Assembly: GCF_945906775.1 (NCBI RefSeq)
Contig: NZ_CAMDRE010000001.1
Coordinates: forward strand, 2,046,001 to 2,110,000
Direction of reading: 5' to 3'
DNA: 64,000 nt
DNA from: Citrobacter sp. Marseille-Q6884
GTDB lineage: Bacteria; Pseudomonadota; Gammaproteobacteria; Enterobacterales; Enterobacteriaceae
Shown in pieces: positions 45,021-53,575 of the stretch. The translations under genes were made by a program, and so were the position numbers. The stretch's first letter is position 1. Each line of letters opens with the position of its first letter. The notes under the pieces were generated by a model that had not been told where the DNA came from, did not search any database, and saw only the letters and a list, made by a program, of their open reading frames with translations.

Positions 45021-46022
45021 ATGCAGGTCGGTTTAAATACAACATCACTCTCCGGTAGCGGAGCGCTTAATTCTTCTGTTCAACAACATGCGGTTGCTCA
45101 GAATGCCCCGGTCCGTCAAAAGTTACCCGCAACGGCGAGTGATTATCCGGCCTCACCACTGATTACGACCCGGCCTCAACGCTACAGCGTTCAGCTCAAC
45201 GATCAGCTCACCACGCTGCAACAGGCCGATCACTATTTGGGTCAACTGGAGCAGCATCTGCTGGATTATCGCCATGCGGCACGTCGTGGCGGGCAGGCGC
45301 AACAGCAGAAGGGCGCCGAACTTTCGCAGTGGCTGGATAAACGATCGTCACTCTCTGGCGGCTCGGTGGACAGGCAACTGCGTCCGGTATTGCAAGGGGA
45401 TGCCCGGGTGACGTTTCATTCGCCTGACCTGACGCAAATGCTGCAAAAACATGCGCCCGGTTCGCGGATGTTCAGCGTTTCCGACGGACGACAAACTCAG
45501 CTTTCCGCCGTGATGGTGGAGGATGATATGGCGTCCGGTCAGTATAAAATGATGATGAGTCATGCGCTGCGCCGTGTCGGTGTGCAGATGCACGAGCAGC
45601 AGGGTGCGATCACCTTTTCCACCACGGAGAAACAGTGGCCGCAGGTGGTGCAGACGCTGAGTGTGCGCGATGGAGATGCAAAGTCATCAACGTTTACGTC
45701 GTTGAAGGTCTTTGCCGATCCTTCACGTAGCGAAGAGTTGTTGCAGAGTTTGTCGCAGGGCAGTTCGCGCATGCCGGATGGCGTACAACAGGCGCTGGAT
45801 ACCATTGGCGAGCAGCGAGCGCAAATGGCCGCCCAGCAAGAGAAGGCGCGGCAGTTAATTGATGGTATGGCGCGCTTCCCGCAGGCAGAAAGTGCGGTCA
45901 GCTCATCGGCATCGTTGGGGGGAGTATTGGATCACGCGAATCATAATTATCAGGTGCTGGCGCAAGCGGTCAACGGCCAGGCCAGACTGTCCAGCCAGAC
46001 GGTGCGTAATTTATTACGTTAA
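45021..46022 (+). CDS. lafW: LafW, putative lateral hook-associated protein
   Basis: 333 residues, Gln-rich and mostly helical. Its position, 25 bp after lfgL and before lafZ, matches lafW of other Flag-2 loci, where it is listed as a hook-associated protein. I recognise no enzymatic motif, signal peptide or membrane helix. It could be an exported structural protein. Its stop overlaps the stop of the convergent small gene at 46019 by four bases, so no terminator separates the two units. Confidence 0.65.
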   Translation: MQVGLNTTSLSGSGALNSSVQQHAVAQNAPVRQKLPATASDYPASPLITTRPQRYSVQLNDQLTTLQQADHYLGQLEQHLLDYRHAARRGGQAQQQKGAELSQWLDKRSSLSGGSVDRQLRPVLQGDARVTFHSPDLTQMLQKHAPGSRMFSVSDGRQTQLSAVMVEDDMASGQYKMMMSHALRRVGVQMHEQQGAITFSTTEKQWPQVVQTLSVRDGDAKSSTFTSLKVFADPSRSEELLQSLSQGSSRMPDGVQQALDTIGEQRAQMAAQQEKARQLIDGMARFPQAESAVSSSASLGGVLDHANHNYQVLAQAVNGQARLSSQTVRNLLR

Positions 46023-46498
46023 TCGTGCTGGCATGATTTTGCCTGTGAAGTAAACGCGGTTGGATCTAAAACAAGTAACCCGCCTGAATCCGTATTAAAA
46101 AGTAAATTCTGCTGCGTATCTAAATGGAACAACCACATACGCAGGTTATGTTCGTTAACAAAAGCACCTAAATTCGACAGACGCCGATCCGTGTGATCGG
46201 TTTCTGCGCCACTAAAATGAAACTCTCCCTGTTTTGCCGTACCTGCATTGCGATTAATACATGCCGATACCTTGAATATTGACGGCAGGCTGTTGTTTTG
46301 TTCTATCGGCAAAAAAGTAATCGTCGTGTTTTCCCCTGGAGGGCTCACTATCAGTTCGTAATGGGCGCTTTCCCCGGTGGCAAGGTTATAATTAACGACC
46401 ACCGTGTTTTCAATATGTGCATGCGCCATGAATGTGGCAAGCGATAAAAAAGCAGACAGAATGCAAAAAGAATAATTATTTGCACTTAGGAATTTCAT
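46019..46498 (-). CDS. Small secreted protein paired with LafZ
   Basis: 159 residues with a clear signal peptide (hydrophobic FCILSAFLSLATFMAHAH, cleavage near residue 27). The mature part is beta-rich with two Cys (about 81 and 157) that could form a disulfide. It overlaps the 3' end of lafZ by 23 bp, so the two are co-translated. This is the layout of ToxR/ToxS-type pairs, a membrane regulator with a periplasmic partner, but there is no recalled sequence similarity to ToxS. Function unknown. Confidence 0.75.
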   Translation of the reverse strand: MKFLSANNYSFCILSAFLSLATFMAHAHIENTVVVNYNLATGESAHYELIVSPPGENTTITFLPIEQNNSLPSIFKVSACINRNAGTAKQGEFHFSGAETDHTDRRLSNLGAFVNEHNLRMWLFHLDTQQNLLFNTDSGGLLVLDPTAFTSQAKSCQHD

Positions 46499-47426
46499 TT
46501 AACATTTTCTCCACTTCTTTAAACATAATGGTATTCATTTCATTATCTTTATTTTGCCAACTGTCAAAACTCAGCGCCAATTGCCAGCTGTCATTGCATT
46601 GATTGCTCAGTACAATATCCAATACAAACTTACTCAGGGACTCCCGGTAGTACACCTTCATTGTCATATTATGGGCAGTCAACAGCGGATTGATACGTTG
46701 CATCCCCGGTAAGATATGCTGAGAAAATAAGGAGGTCGCTGTATTGTTCGCATCGGGGTTGTGCAGGTGATAAACCGAAATCTGACTGGCATTATCAATT
46801 TTTTCTTTGACCAGTTGCGGCACATCCGTGGGTTTTGTGGCGAACGGTGCTTCAAAATAATACATAAAAACAAATAAAAATAAGCTGATAGCGATAACCG
46901 GCAATGTAATGAAGACCGCCCTGTAGGGGTGGCGTTGACTTACATTACGCTTCTTTTTTTCTTCCTGTAAGGTTTTGTTTACTAACAGGTTGTCGGCTTC
47001 ATTTGTCTGTTCATTTTCAGGCGCTTCGCCTTCGTCGACTACCTCGCAAACTACAGACTGCGAATCCCCCTCAGTGGCCTCAATATCCTCATAAAACGTC
47101 TGGTCATTGGTGATAACCAGATAGTTTTTATTAAATAAATAGCCTTTCTTTGGGATGGTCTTAATAATTTCTTGTTGTTTTCCATCATCATCAATGGCGA
47201 CACGCAAAGCATGAATAGCGGTAGGAAGACTATTCCCGCCGACGATTCTATTTTTCCAGACCTCGGTCATTAAAAATGAACGTGATAAAACGGTATCGGC
47301 ATTTTTAGCTAATGTTTCCAGCAAAATAAAATGGTATTCACCCAGGCGACGAGTCTCACTCGTTTCGCAGTGAATTAATGCATTAAGCGAAGGGTCCATC
47401 CGCCAGTTGTTGACGATAATACTCAT
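46476..47426 (-). CDS. lafZ: LafZ, ToxR-like membrane-bound transcription regulator
   Basis: 316 residues. The N-terminal winged-helix DNA-binding domain of the OmpR/ToxR type covers about 1-105 (LETLAKNADTVLSRSFLMTEVWK, SLPTAIHALRVAIDD, IKTIPKKGYLF). One membrane helix (about 170-192, VFITLPVIAISLFLFVFMYYF) is followed by a periplasmic sensor domain. No phosphorylation domain exists, so it would act directly from the membrane. It faces away from flagellin gene lafA across a 525-bp region, so it may control lafA. Confidence 0.85.
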   Translation of the reverse strand: MSIIVNNWRMDPSLNALIHCETSETRRLGEYHFILLETLAKNADTVLSRSFLMTEVWKNRIVGGNSLPTAIHALRVAIDDDGKQQEIIKTIPKKGYLFNKNYLVITNDQTFYEDIEATEGDSQSVVCEVVDEGEAPENEQTNEADNLLVNKTLQEEKKKRNVSQRHPYRAVFITLPVIAISLFLFVFMYYFEAPFATKPTDVPQLVKEKIDNASQISVYHLHNPDANNTATSLFSQHILPGMQRINPLLTAHNMTMKVYYRESLSKFVLDIVLSNQCNDSWQLALSFDSWQNKDNEMNTIMFKEVEKMLNEIPKCK

Positions 47427-47951
47427 GGTGTTATTTACCTGTGCAAGAATTTTTATATCCCTGATGCCACACCGTTAAATATCAGTGCATTAAAACTCTG
47501 GAGAAACTGAAACGACTTTTTCGACTGTCTGAAGAGAAGGTGACAGCGCAATTATTTTTGAGTGTGTTTTATGCGATCCAAAAAAGGACTCAAAATGTAA
47601 CGAAACAGCCAGAAACTCACAATATAAAAGTCAGGTGCATTTGCAACGAAATGTAAAACAACGTGAGAGCAACAAAAGTTAACGTATTTTAGTTTGAGTA
47701 TAATCTTATCTGTTTCATGGGGTTAGCCGTTCTTGTTTATGATGCCCCTCATTCCAGGAGATATTTCTAATAATCTTTTAATTAAACGCAATGGGTGTTT
47801 TCTTTGTACCCGATTGTTTGGCTGAAATAGCACGGAAAGCTTAATCATCAGGCAGACAAAAAAATTTTATATCCCGCTTTAAGTTTTCCGAACGGGTGGT
47901 CGTTTTTACAGGGTATCGAAACGAAGATGATTATTCCCAAGGAGCTGTACC
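47427..47951. promoter_or_regulatory. Divergent control region between lafZ and lafA
   Basis: 525 bp, AT-rich. It holds the lafZ upstream region, a TATAAT at 47699-47704 without a clear -35, and the LafS-like promoter before lafA at 47879. No reliable sigma-54 element was found. The long lafA leader (roughly 40 or more bases) ends in AAGGAG 7 bases before the start. Confidence 0.55.
47879..47906 (+). promoter_or_regulatory. Sigma-28-type (LafS) promoter for lafA
   Basis: TTAAGTTT, 12-base spacer, GTCGTTTT. The flanks AAGTTTTCC and GGTGGTCG-TTTTAC are shared with the lfgM promoter, which points to a common sigma factor. Confidence 0.6.
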
Positions 47952-48857
47952 ATGTTATCAATTAATACCAATACCGCCTCAATGGCGGCTGTTAACGCAA
48001 TCAACAAAAGCAGCGCATCTCTGTCTACCTCTATGGAGCGTCTGGCAACGGGTAACCGTATCAACTCTTCTGCAGATGACGCCGCAGGCAAACAGATTGC
48101 CAGCCGTCTGACTGCACAGTCCAGCGGTATGGGCGTTGCACTGAGCAACATTCAGGACGCAACGGCAATGCTGCAGACTGCTGACAGCATGTTTGATGAA
48201 ATGACCGACGTGCTGGGTCGTATGAAAGACCTGTCCACGCAGGCAGCGAACGGAACCTACAACACCGACGACCTGCAGGCGATGCAGGACGAGTTTGATG
48301 AACTGGGTCAGCAGATGTCCGATATGCTGCAGAACACCACCTACGGCGGTACTAACCTGTTTGGTACGGCTTCTGGCAGCAACACCGGTTCCGCTGGCCT
48401 GTTCCAGAGCGCGGTGACCTTCCAGGTCGGTGCGGAATCTTCTGACACCATGACCGTGGATATCTCTTCTCAGCTCGGCGATCTGGTCAGCGATCTGTCT
48501 GACGTGAGTGCAACATTTAAAGCCGATCAGTCTGGTACACCAAGTGCCTCCGGCGGCACTGAATTGACCGCTTCTGGTTCTGCAAACACCATGATCGGCA
48601 CCATTCAGACTGCAATGGACGACGTTTCCAAGATCCAGTCCAAACTGGGTGCGTCTATCAACCGTCTGAACGACACCGCGAACAACCTGACCAGCATGCA
48701 GGACAACACGGAAGTGGCGATCGGTAACATTATGGATACCGATTACGCGACGGAAGCCTCCAACATGACCCAACAACAGGTACTGATGCAAACCGGCATC
48801 ACCATGCTGAAGCAGTCCAACAGCATGTCCAGCATGGTATCCAGCCTGCTGCAGTAA
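47952..48857 (+). CDS. lafA: Lateral flagellin LafA
   Basis: 301 residues, a short flagellin. The D0/D1 N-terminal part (about 1-140: MLSINTNTASMAAVNAINKS, LATGNRINSSADDAAG) and C-terminal part (about 215-301, ending SSLLQ) are conserved. The central domain is small, with a Ser/Thr/Gly-rich stretch at about 188-213 that would be surface-exposed and is the natural place for O-linked glycan. Only seven lysines (19, 47, 92, 190, 227, 231, 287) are available for methylation. It follows a LafS-type promoter and precedes a strong terminator. Confidence 0.97.
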   Translation: MLSINTNTASMAAVNAINKSSASLSTSMERLATGNRINSSADDAAGKQIASRLTAQSSGMGVALSNIQDATAMLQTADSMFDEMTDVLGRMKDLSTQAANGTYNTDDLQAMQDEFDELGQQMSDMLQNTTYGGTNLFGTASGSNTGSAGLFQSAVTFQVGAESSDTMTVDISSQLGDLVSDLSDVSATFKADQSGTPSASGGTELTASGSANTMIGTIQTAMDDVSKIQSKLGASINRLNDTANNLTSMQDNTEVAIGNIMDTDYATEASNMTQQQVLMQTGITMLKQSNSMSSMVSSLLQ

Positions 48858-48885
48858 TTCTGTTCAGTGGTGAAATTGCGCCATT

Positions 48886-48917
48886 CACAACACCGCCGTC
48901 TGGCGGTGTTGTGCTTT
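48886..48917 (+). terminator. Terminator after lafA
   Basis: Perfect 12-bp stem (CACAACACCGCC / GGCGGTGTTGTG, loop GTCT) followed by CTTTC. It isolates the flagellin transcript from lafB. Confidence 0.85.
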
Positions 48918-49011
48918 CAGCGGCAGAGGGTTGGTCTGGACGCTTCCTGCCCAACGGAAATTTGATTTCCACGTGCTTAGCAAATAATTGATTTTAAATG
49001 AAATATAAAAC

Positions 49012-49027
49012 TGGCACACCTTTTGCT
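49012..49027 (+). promoter_or_regulatory. Sigma-54 promoter upstream of lafB
   Basis: TGGCAC-ACCTT-TTGCT, a full match to the -24/-12 consensus with GG-N10-GC spacing, 31 bp before the lafB start. It should drive lafB-lafU, and LafK is the likely activator. Confidence 0.9.
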
Positions 49028-49058
49028 TTAGTAATGATAACGTCGCACGGAGTTATTC

Positions 49059-50399
49059 ATGATTAACCCAAGAACCATGGCGAAAGCCGCAGCCTATGCC
49101 GATATCGCCACGCAGAGCGCCAGCCTGCAACAACAGCAGGCGGAGTTGAATGCTGAGAGCAGCGGGCTTGATTCACTCAGCTCGGCTTTAAACGATTTCC
49201 AGTCAGCAATTGATGCGCTGAACAGCGATACCGACGGTCCGCTGACCTTTTCGGCGACAACAAATAACGACTCCGCGACAGTTTCTGCTAACTCTGAAGC
49301 GCAGGCGGGAACGTACTCGTTTTACGTCAGCCAGCTGGCGCAAGCACAGCAGTCCACCTTCCAGATGGATGACAACGTCTATGGTGCAAGTGGGACGTTT
49401 GATCTGACCATGGACGATGGCAGTACCATGGAGATCGATCTTTCGAGCGCAGACAGTGACAATGATGGTTATATCGATGCTGCCGGGTTTGTCGATGCGA
49501 TAAATAATTGCGACGAGAACCCGGGGGTTTCGGCAGCACTGGTGAAAACGGACGGTCAGACCACCATTATGCTGACGTCTGACAGCACCGGTGAGCAAAG
49601 TGGCTTTACCATGTCAGTGGATCATGATCCGGCAACGAATAAAAAGGATGATGCTGGTAATCCCATTATTCCTCCAAAGCCGGATGTCTCCACCACTGAC
49701 GCACAAGATGCGGAAATTCATCTGGGAAGCGCTGGGGGACCAGTAATCACCAGCAGCACCAACACTTTCGATGATGTGATCCCCGGTGTCACCATGACCT
49801 TCACTGAGGTCAGCGATCCAGACGATCTGAGCGATATGACCACGATTACCGTGGCAGAAGACTCCAGCGCCTCACAGGCAAAAGTACAAACCTTCGTTGA
49901 TGCCTATAACACCCTTGTCGACACCGTTGATGCTTTAACCAGTAATGGCGGTGATGGTTCCAGTCCCGGTGTCTTTGCAGGGGACGCCGGGCTCAATTCG
50001 TTGACCAACCAGCTCGATGATATTGCGCATGATTCCTACAACGGCGTATCGATTGTTGATTACGGTATCTCGCTGGATTCCGACGGTCATCTGGAAATTG
50101 ACTCCGATAAGTTTAACGAAGCGATGGAAGCCAACCCGGACGGACTGACGTCGATCTTTGTCGGTGATGACAGCATGGTCGCCAAAATGGATGACCTGAT
50201 GGACAGCTATCTGAATTCCAGCACCGGCATCATCACCATGCGTGAAGACAACATCGAAGATCAGCAGAGCAAAATTCAGGATGAAAGCGATCAGCTTACT
50301 CAAACCTACAACACCAACTATGACCGCTACCTGGAAGAGTACACCAACACGCTGGTTGAAACGTACAACATGAAAGTGAGCATGGCCGCGTTTATGTAA
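49059..50399 (+). CDS. lafB: Lateral filament cap protein LafB (FliD)
   Basis: 446 residues. The N terminus is helical with a coiled coil (SASLQQQQAELNAESSGLDSLSSALND), the centre holds FliD D2/D3 domains, and the C terminus (EDNIEDQQSKIQDESDQLTQTYNTNYDRYLEEYTNT) is the FliD coiled coil. It caps the filament tip and folds incoming flagellin. First gene of the sigma-54 lafB-lafU operon. Confidence 0.93.
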   Translation: MINPRTMAKAAAYADIATQSASLQQQQAELNAESSGLDSLSSALNDFQSAIDALNSDTDGPLTFSATTNNDSATVSANSEAQAGTYSFYVSQLAQAQQSTFQMDDNVYGASGTFDLTMDDGSTMEIDLSSADSDNDGYIDAAGFVDAINNCDENPGVSAALVKTDGQTTIMLTSDSTGEQSGFTMSVDHDPATNKKDDAGNPIIPPKPDVSTTDAQDAEIHLGSAGGPVITSSTNTFDDVIPGVTMTFTEVSDPDDLSDMTTITVAEDSSASQAKVQTFVDAYNTLVDTVDALTSNGGDGSSPGVFAGDAGLNSLTNQLDDIAHDSYNGVSIVDYGISLDSDGHLEIDSDKFNEAMEANPDGLTSIFVGDDSMVAKMDDLMDSYLNSSTGIITMREDNIEDQQSKIQDESDQLTQTYNTNYDRYLEEYTNTLVETYNMKVSMAAFM

Positions 50400-50432
50400 G
50401 CGCCCGGTTTAGTAAAAGAATAGAGAGTCAAC

Positions 50433-50825
50433 ATGTACGACACGCAGGATGGTTATTCGCAATACAAAGAGATGGATCTGGCAGCCCGCACGGCTGCCGC
50501 TTCACCGTTAGAGCTGGTACTGGTGCTGTTTTCCGGTTTGATGGATGAACTGGAGCGCGCGAAAAGCCATATCGAGAACAAACGTTTCGAGAAGAAGGCG
50601 CAAAGCATCAATAAATGCATCGATATTCTCAATGCGTTAACCAGTTCGCTGGAGTTTGAAACGGGCGGAGAGCTGGTGGTGAATTTGTCCCGGCTTTATG
50701 ACCACTGCGTCTACCGGCTGTATGAGGCCAGCGGTGAAATGTCGTTGGAAAAGATTGATGAAGTGATCCTTATTCTGACGAACCTGCGTACCGGCTGGGA
50801 AGGTCTGTCGGCCAAACTGGGATAA
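50433..50825 (+). CDS. lafC: Lateral flagellin chaperone LafC (FliS)
   Basis: 130 residues with the FliS fold motifs (DGYSQYKEMDLAARTAAASPLELVLVLFSGLMDELE and SRLYDHCVYRLYEAS). It binds the C-terminal helix of flagellin and prevents early polymerisation. 34 bp after lafB and 5 bp before lafD. Confidence 0.94.
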   Translation: MYDTQDGYSQYKEMDLAARTAAASPLELVLVLFSGLMDELERAKSHIENKRFEKKAQSINKCIDILNALTSSLEFETGGELVVNLSRLYDHCVYRLYEASGEMSLEKIDEVILILTNLRTGWEGLSAKLG

Positions 50826-50829
50826 GGCG

Positions 50830-51147
50830 ATGGAAAGAGAGCAACAGCAACACCAGCTCTATGCCCTGGTTGAGGCGATGAACGAAGCGCTGGATAAAAA
50901 ACGCTGGCGGCGGTTGCCTGCGCTGCATAAGCAGGTGATGCGCGTCTTTCATGAATATGAAGCGTGGGAAAAAGATGCGGCAGCGCTTGATGAGGTGAAA
51001 GCCCACATGCGGGCGGCGTTTTCGGTGCTGATTGAGCGGCGTGAACGGCGTGCCGGGGAGCTGAAAACGCGCATGGATAAGCATCAGCAACATCAGGAAG
51101 GGATGATGGCGTACTCAATGGTTAACCTAATTTCGGAGAAGGCATGA
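50830..51147 (+). CDS. lafD: LafD, FliT-like position chaperone
   Basis: 105 residues, highly charged and helical (many Glu, Gln, Arg). It lies directly after fliS-like lafC, where FliT, the chaperone of the FliD cap, sits in many loci. Direct motif evidence is weak. Overlaps the lafE start by ATGA. Confidence 0.7.
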   Translation: MEREQQQHQLYALVEAMNEALDKKRWRRLPALHKQVMRVFHEYEAWEKDAAALDEVKAHMRAAFSVLIERRERRAGELKTRMDKHQQHQEGMMAYSMVNLISEKA

Positions 51148-52322
51148 ATCCTGTATTACTGGCCTCGGCCAGTGCGTTGGCAGAGGCGACGCCGGAAAAG
51201 GGCGCGATTTCGGCTCCGGCAACCCCGGCAAACGGCAGCGCATTTTCTTTACCCCAAACGGACGTCAAGGCGGTGGCTGAACGTCTGCTTGGCGCAAAAG
51301 TAAACCAGCAGCACGCGTCTGCCGCAGAGCGCCAGCATGATGACGCCAATCCCGCCGCCATGCAGGCGTTACTGGCGATGCTGCTGGCGCAACCGGCGCA
51401 GGCTGCGGCTCCCGCGGCTTCACAGCAACAGCCTGATGGCGAAATGTTGAAGATGCTGACGCAGATGCAATCCGCGAATACCGGTGGTGCGCTTCTGCGT
51501 CAACTGGTGACGGCGATGGAGAAGCAAGGTAGTCAATCGACGCCTGCATCGCATAACGCGCCGGATCTCTCCGCTCTGCCCCCTAAACTGCAGGGATTAC
51601 TGAGCGCATTAACCCAGGATATGCCGCAGGCAACACCTGAGCAGCAGGCAAAACTGACCACGTTTTCCGCTCAGGATTTACGTGTGATTTCTCCGGCGCA
51701 GCAGCCCGTCTCCCCCTCGCAGCAAATTTCTGCCCGCGCGAGCGCTGCGGAAACGCCGCTTCCTCGACCCGTTGCGATGGTGAAAAAAAGTGACGGCAGG
51801 AATCTGAATCCGTCAGTCTCTGCTCAGAGTCTGCTGAATCTGTCTACGCAGGGAAACCAACCCGCTAATGCGCTGGCCGACCGGAATGTGGCAGCGACGC
51901 AAACTTCTGCGCCCGTGGCGATGTCACCGGATGAGTTGGGCGAAAAACTCACGGCGCTGCTGAAAGACCGAATTCAGTTTCAGCTCGGTCAGCAACAGCA
52001 AATTTCGACGATCCGTCTCGACCCTCCGTCGCTTGGCAAACTGGAAATTGCCGTCCAACTGGATGCGGGAAAACTGATGGTGCACATCGGGGCCAATCAG
52101 AGTGATGTCTGCCGTTCGCTGCAGCAGTTTAGCGAAAACCTGCGCCAGCATCTGACGGCACAGAACTTCATGGAAGTGAATGTGCAGGTCTCTTCTGAAG
52201 GGCAATCGCAACAGCAACAACAGCAGCAGTCTGGTCATCAAAAGGACGAGGTGATGTCAGCATTAATGCTCAGTGACGAACCTCAATATCAACAGAACGA
52301 ATCCGTTCTGATCAAAGTGTAA
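51144..52322 (+). CDS. lafE: Lateral hook-length control protein LafE (FliK)
   Basis: 392 residues. A long Ala/Gln/Pro-rich region (about 1-260) acts as the molecular ruler; the C-terminal Flg_hook domain (about 275-350: LDPPSLGKLEIAVQLDAGKL, QHLTAQNFMEVNVQVS) contacts the export switch FlhB. It ends with a poly-Gln stretch near residues 353-359. It sets hook length and triggers the export switch. Confidence 0.92.
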   Translation: MNPVLLASASALAEATPEKGAISAPATPANGSAFSLPQTDVKAVAERLLGAKVNQQHASAAERQHDDANPAAMQALLAMLLAQPAQAAAPAASQQQPDGEMLKMLTQMQSANTGGALLRQLVTAMEKQGSQSTPASHNAPDLSALPPKLQGLLSALTQDMPQATPEQQAKLTTFSAQDLRVISPAQQPVSPSQQISARASAAETPLPRPVAMVKKSDGRNLNPSVSAQSLLNLSTQGNQPANALADRNVAATQTSAPVAMSPDELGEKLTALLKDRIQFQLGQQQQISTIRLDPPSLGKLEIAVQLDAGKLMVHIGANQSDVCRSLQQFSENLRQHLTAQNFMEVNVQVSSEGQSQQQQQQQSGHQKDEVMSALMLSDEPQYQQNESVLIKV

Positions 52323-52329
52323 AAGCAAG

Positions 52330-52809
52330 ATGAAGAAAATCGTTATCGCGTGTGTGATCAGCTCCGTTGTGGCTCTGGGTATTGCGGGTGGAGCAGGGTG
52401 GGGTATTTATCATTTTATGGCTAAAGGCGCTAAAGGCCCCGTAGTGGCGTCAGCGCAGCCAACTGCGGAGCCAGAAGAGAACCAGGATGATACCAGCAGT
52501 GTATTTGTCTCGTTACCGGAAACGGTTGTGACGCTTCATGATAATGAAGGCGGCGATCGTTATATGGTTGCTGAACTGGTGATGGTTGCCGATACAGAGA
52601 AAAATGCTGAGAAAATAAAGAAAGATGAACCGCTCTATCAGAGTATTACGGTAAACGAACTGTCGAACATGAAATATGAAGATATTCGTTCGCTTAAAAT
52701 TTCTGATATCAGAAAGAAAGTTTTTGACACTCTGAAAACTGAATTAGCCCAACGCAAAATGGCGACACCTTATAAGGATATATTGGTGAAAAAAGTCGTG
52801 TTTCAATAA
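52330..52809 (+). CDS. lafF: Lateral basal-body protein LafF (FliL)
   Basis: 159 residues with a single N-terminal membrane helix (about 4-27, IVIACVISSVVALGIAGGAGWGIY) and a periplasmic FliL domain (FVSLPETVVTLHDNEGGDRYMVAELVMVA). FliL supports the stator units next to the motor. Seven bp after lafE. Confidence 0.92.
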   Translation: MKKIVIACVISSVVALGIAGGAGWGIYHFMAKGAKGPVVASAQPTAEPEENQDDTSSVFVSLPETVVTLHDNEGGDRYMVAELVMVADTEKNAEKIKKDEPLYQSITVNELSNMKYEDIRSLKISDIRKKVFDTLKTELAQRKMATPYKDILVKKVVFQ

Positions 52810-52829
52810 ACGGCAGGCCAGGAAATAAC

Positions 52830-53546
52830 ATGATACAGGAAGCTTACGAGTCGGAAGACTTTAACGCGACGCCCGTGCTCACGCCACAGGAAGAGAGCCA
52901 CTATTTACAGGCTTATCTTCCCCTGGTACGCAAAGTCGTGCGGCAGCTTGCGCCGCAATGTACCTGCGTTATCGACCGCCAGGATATGGAGCAAACGGCG
53001 CTGATGGGATTGCTGAATGCGATTCGTCGCTACGGTATGCCGGATGAAGGTTTTGCCGGGTATGCCGTCCACCGCATACGCGGGGCCATTCTGGATGAAC
53101 TACGCAGCCTGGACTGGCGTCCCCGCCAGTTGCGACAGAAATACCATCAGATTAAAGATCTGATTCGTGATGCGCGCAAACAACTCGGACATGAACCCGT
53201 GTGGGAAGAGCTTTCTCAACGGGGTTTATCGTCAGAGGATTATCAGGAATACCTGCAACTGGAAGGCGCGGAAACGCTGGCCAGCCTGGATGAATTACTG
53301 AGTGGTGAAATGCCGGTTGCCCCCCTCGAAGGACGGGGGCTTGAGGAGCAAATCGTGACTCAGGAAATGTTGAGTTACGCCCTGAGCCAACTCAGCGAAA
53401 AAGAGGGACTCGTGCTCTCAATGTATTACCAACACGATATGAATTTAAAAGAAATCGCGCTGGTGTTAGGGCTGACGGAAGCCCGAATTTGTCAAATGAA
53501 TAAAAAAATCACGCAGAAGATTCGTGATTGTTTATATCCAGACTAA
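52830..53546 (+). CDS. lafS: Lateral flagellar sigma-28 factor LafS (FliA)
   Basis: 238 residues, the FliA length. Sigma regions 2 (YLPLVRKVVRQLAPQ, DMEQTALMGLLNAIRRYGMP, HRIRGAILDELRSLDWRPRQ), 3 and 4 (LSEKEGLVLSMYYQHDMNLKEIALVLGLTEARICQMN) are all visible. It directs late genes such as flagellin lafA and is held by LfgM until export. The -10 motif seen before lafA and lfgM differs from the GCCGATAA of primary FliA. It is expressed from the sigma-54 lafB operon, so it is class II. Confidence 0.95.
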   Translation: MIQEAYESEDFNATPVLTPQEESHYLQAYLPLVRKVVRQLAPQCTCVIDRQDMEQTALMGLLNAIRRYGMPDEGFAGYAVHRIRGAILDELRSLDWRPRQLRQKYHQIKDLIRDARKQLGHEPVWEELSQRGLSSEDYQEYLQLEGAETLASLDELLSGEMPVAPLEGRGLEEQIVTQEMLSYALSQLSEKEGLVLSMYYQHDMNLKEIALVLGLTEARICQMNKKITQKIRDCLYPD

Positions 53547-53575
53547 CAATTTCGAATCGTCATGCGGAGGATGTG

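Noticed and set aside
47855..47872. TTGGCTGAAATAGCAC-like stretch before lafA as sigma-54 promoter
   Set aside because: GG to GC spacing is wrong (8, not 10) and the -12 box is absent.
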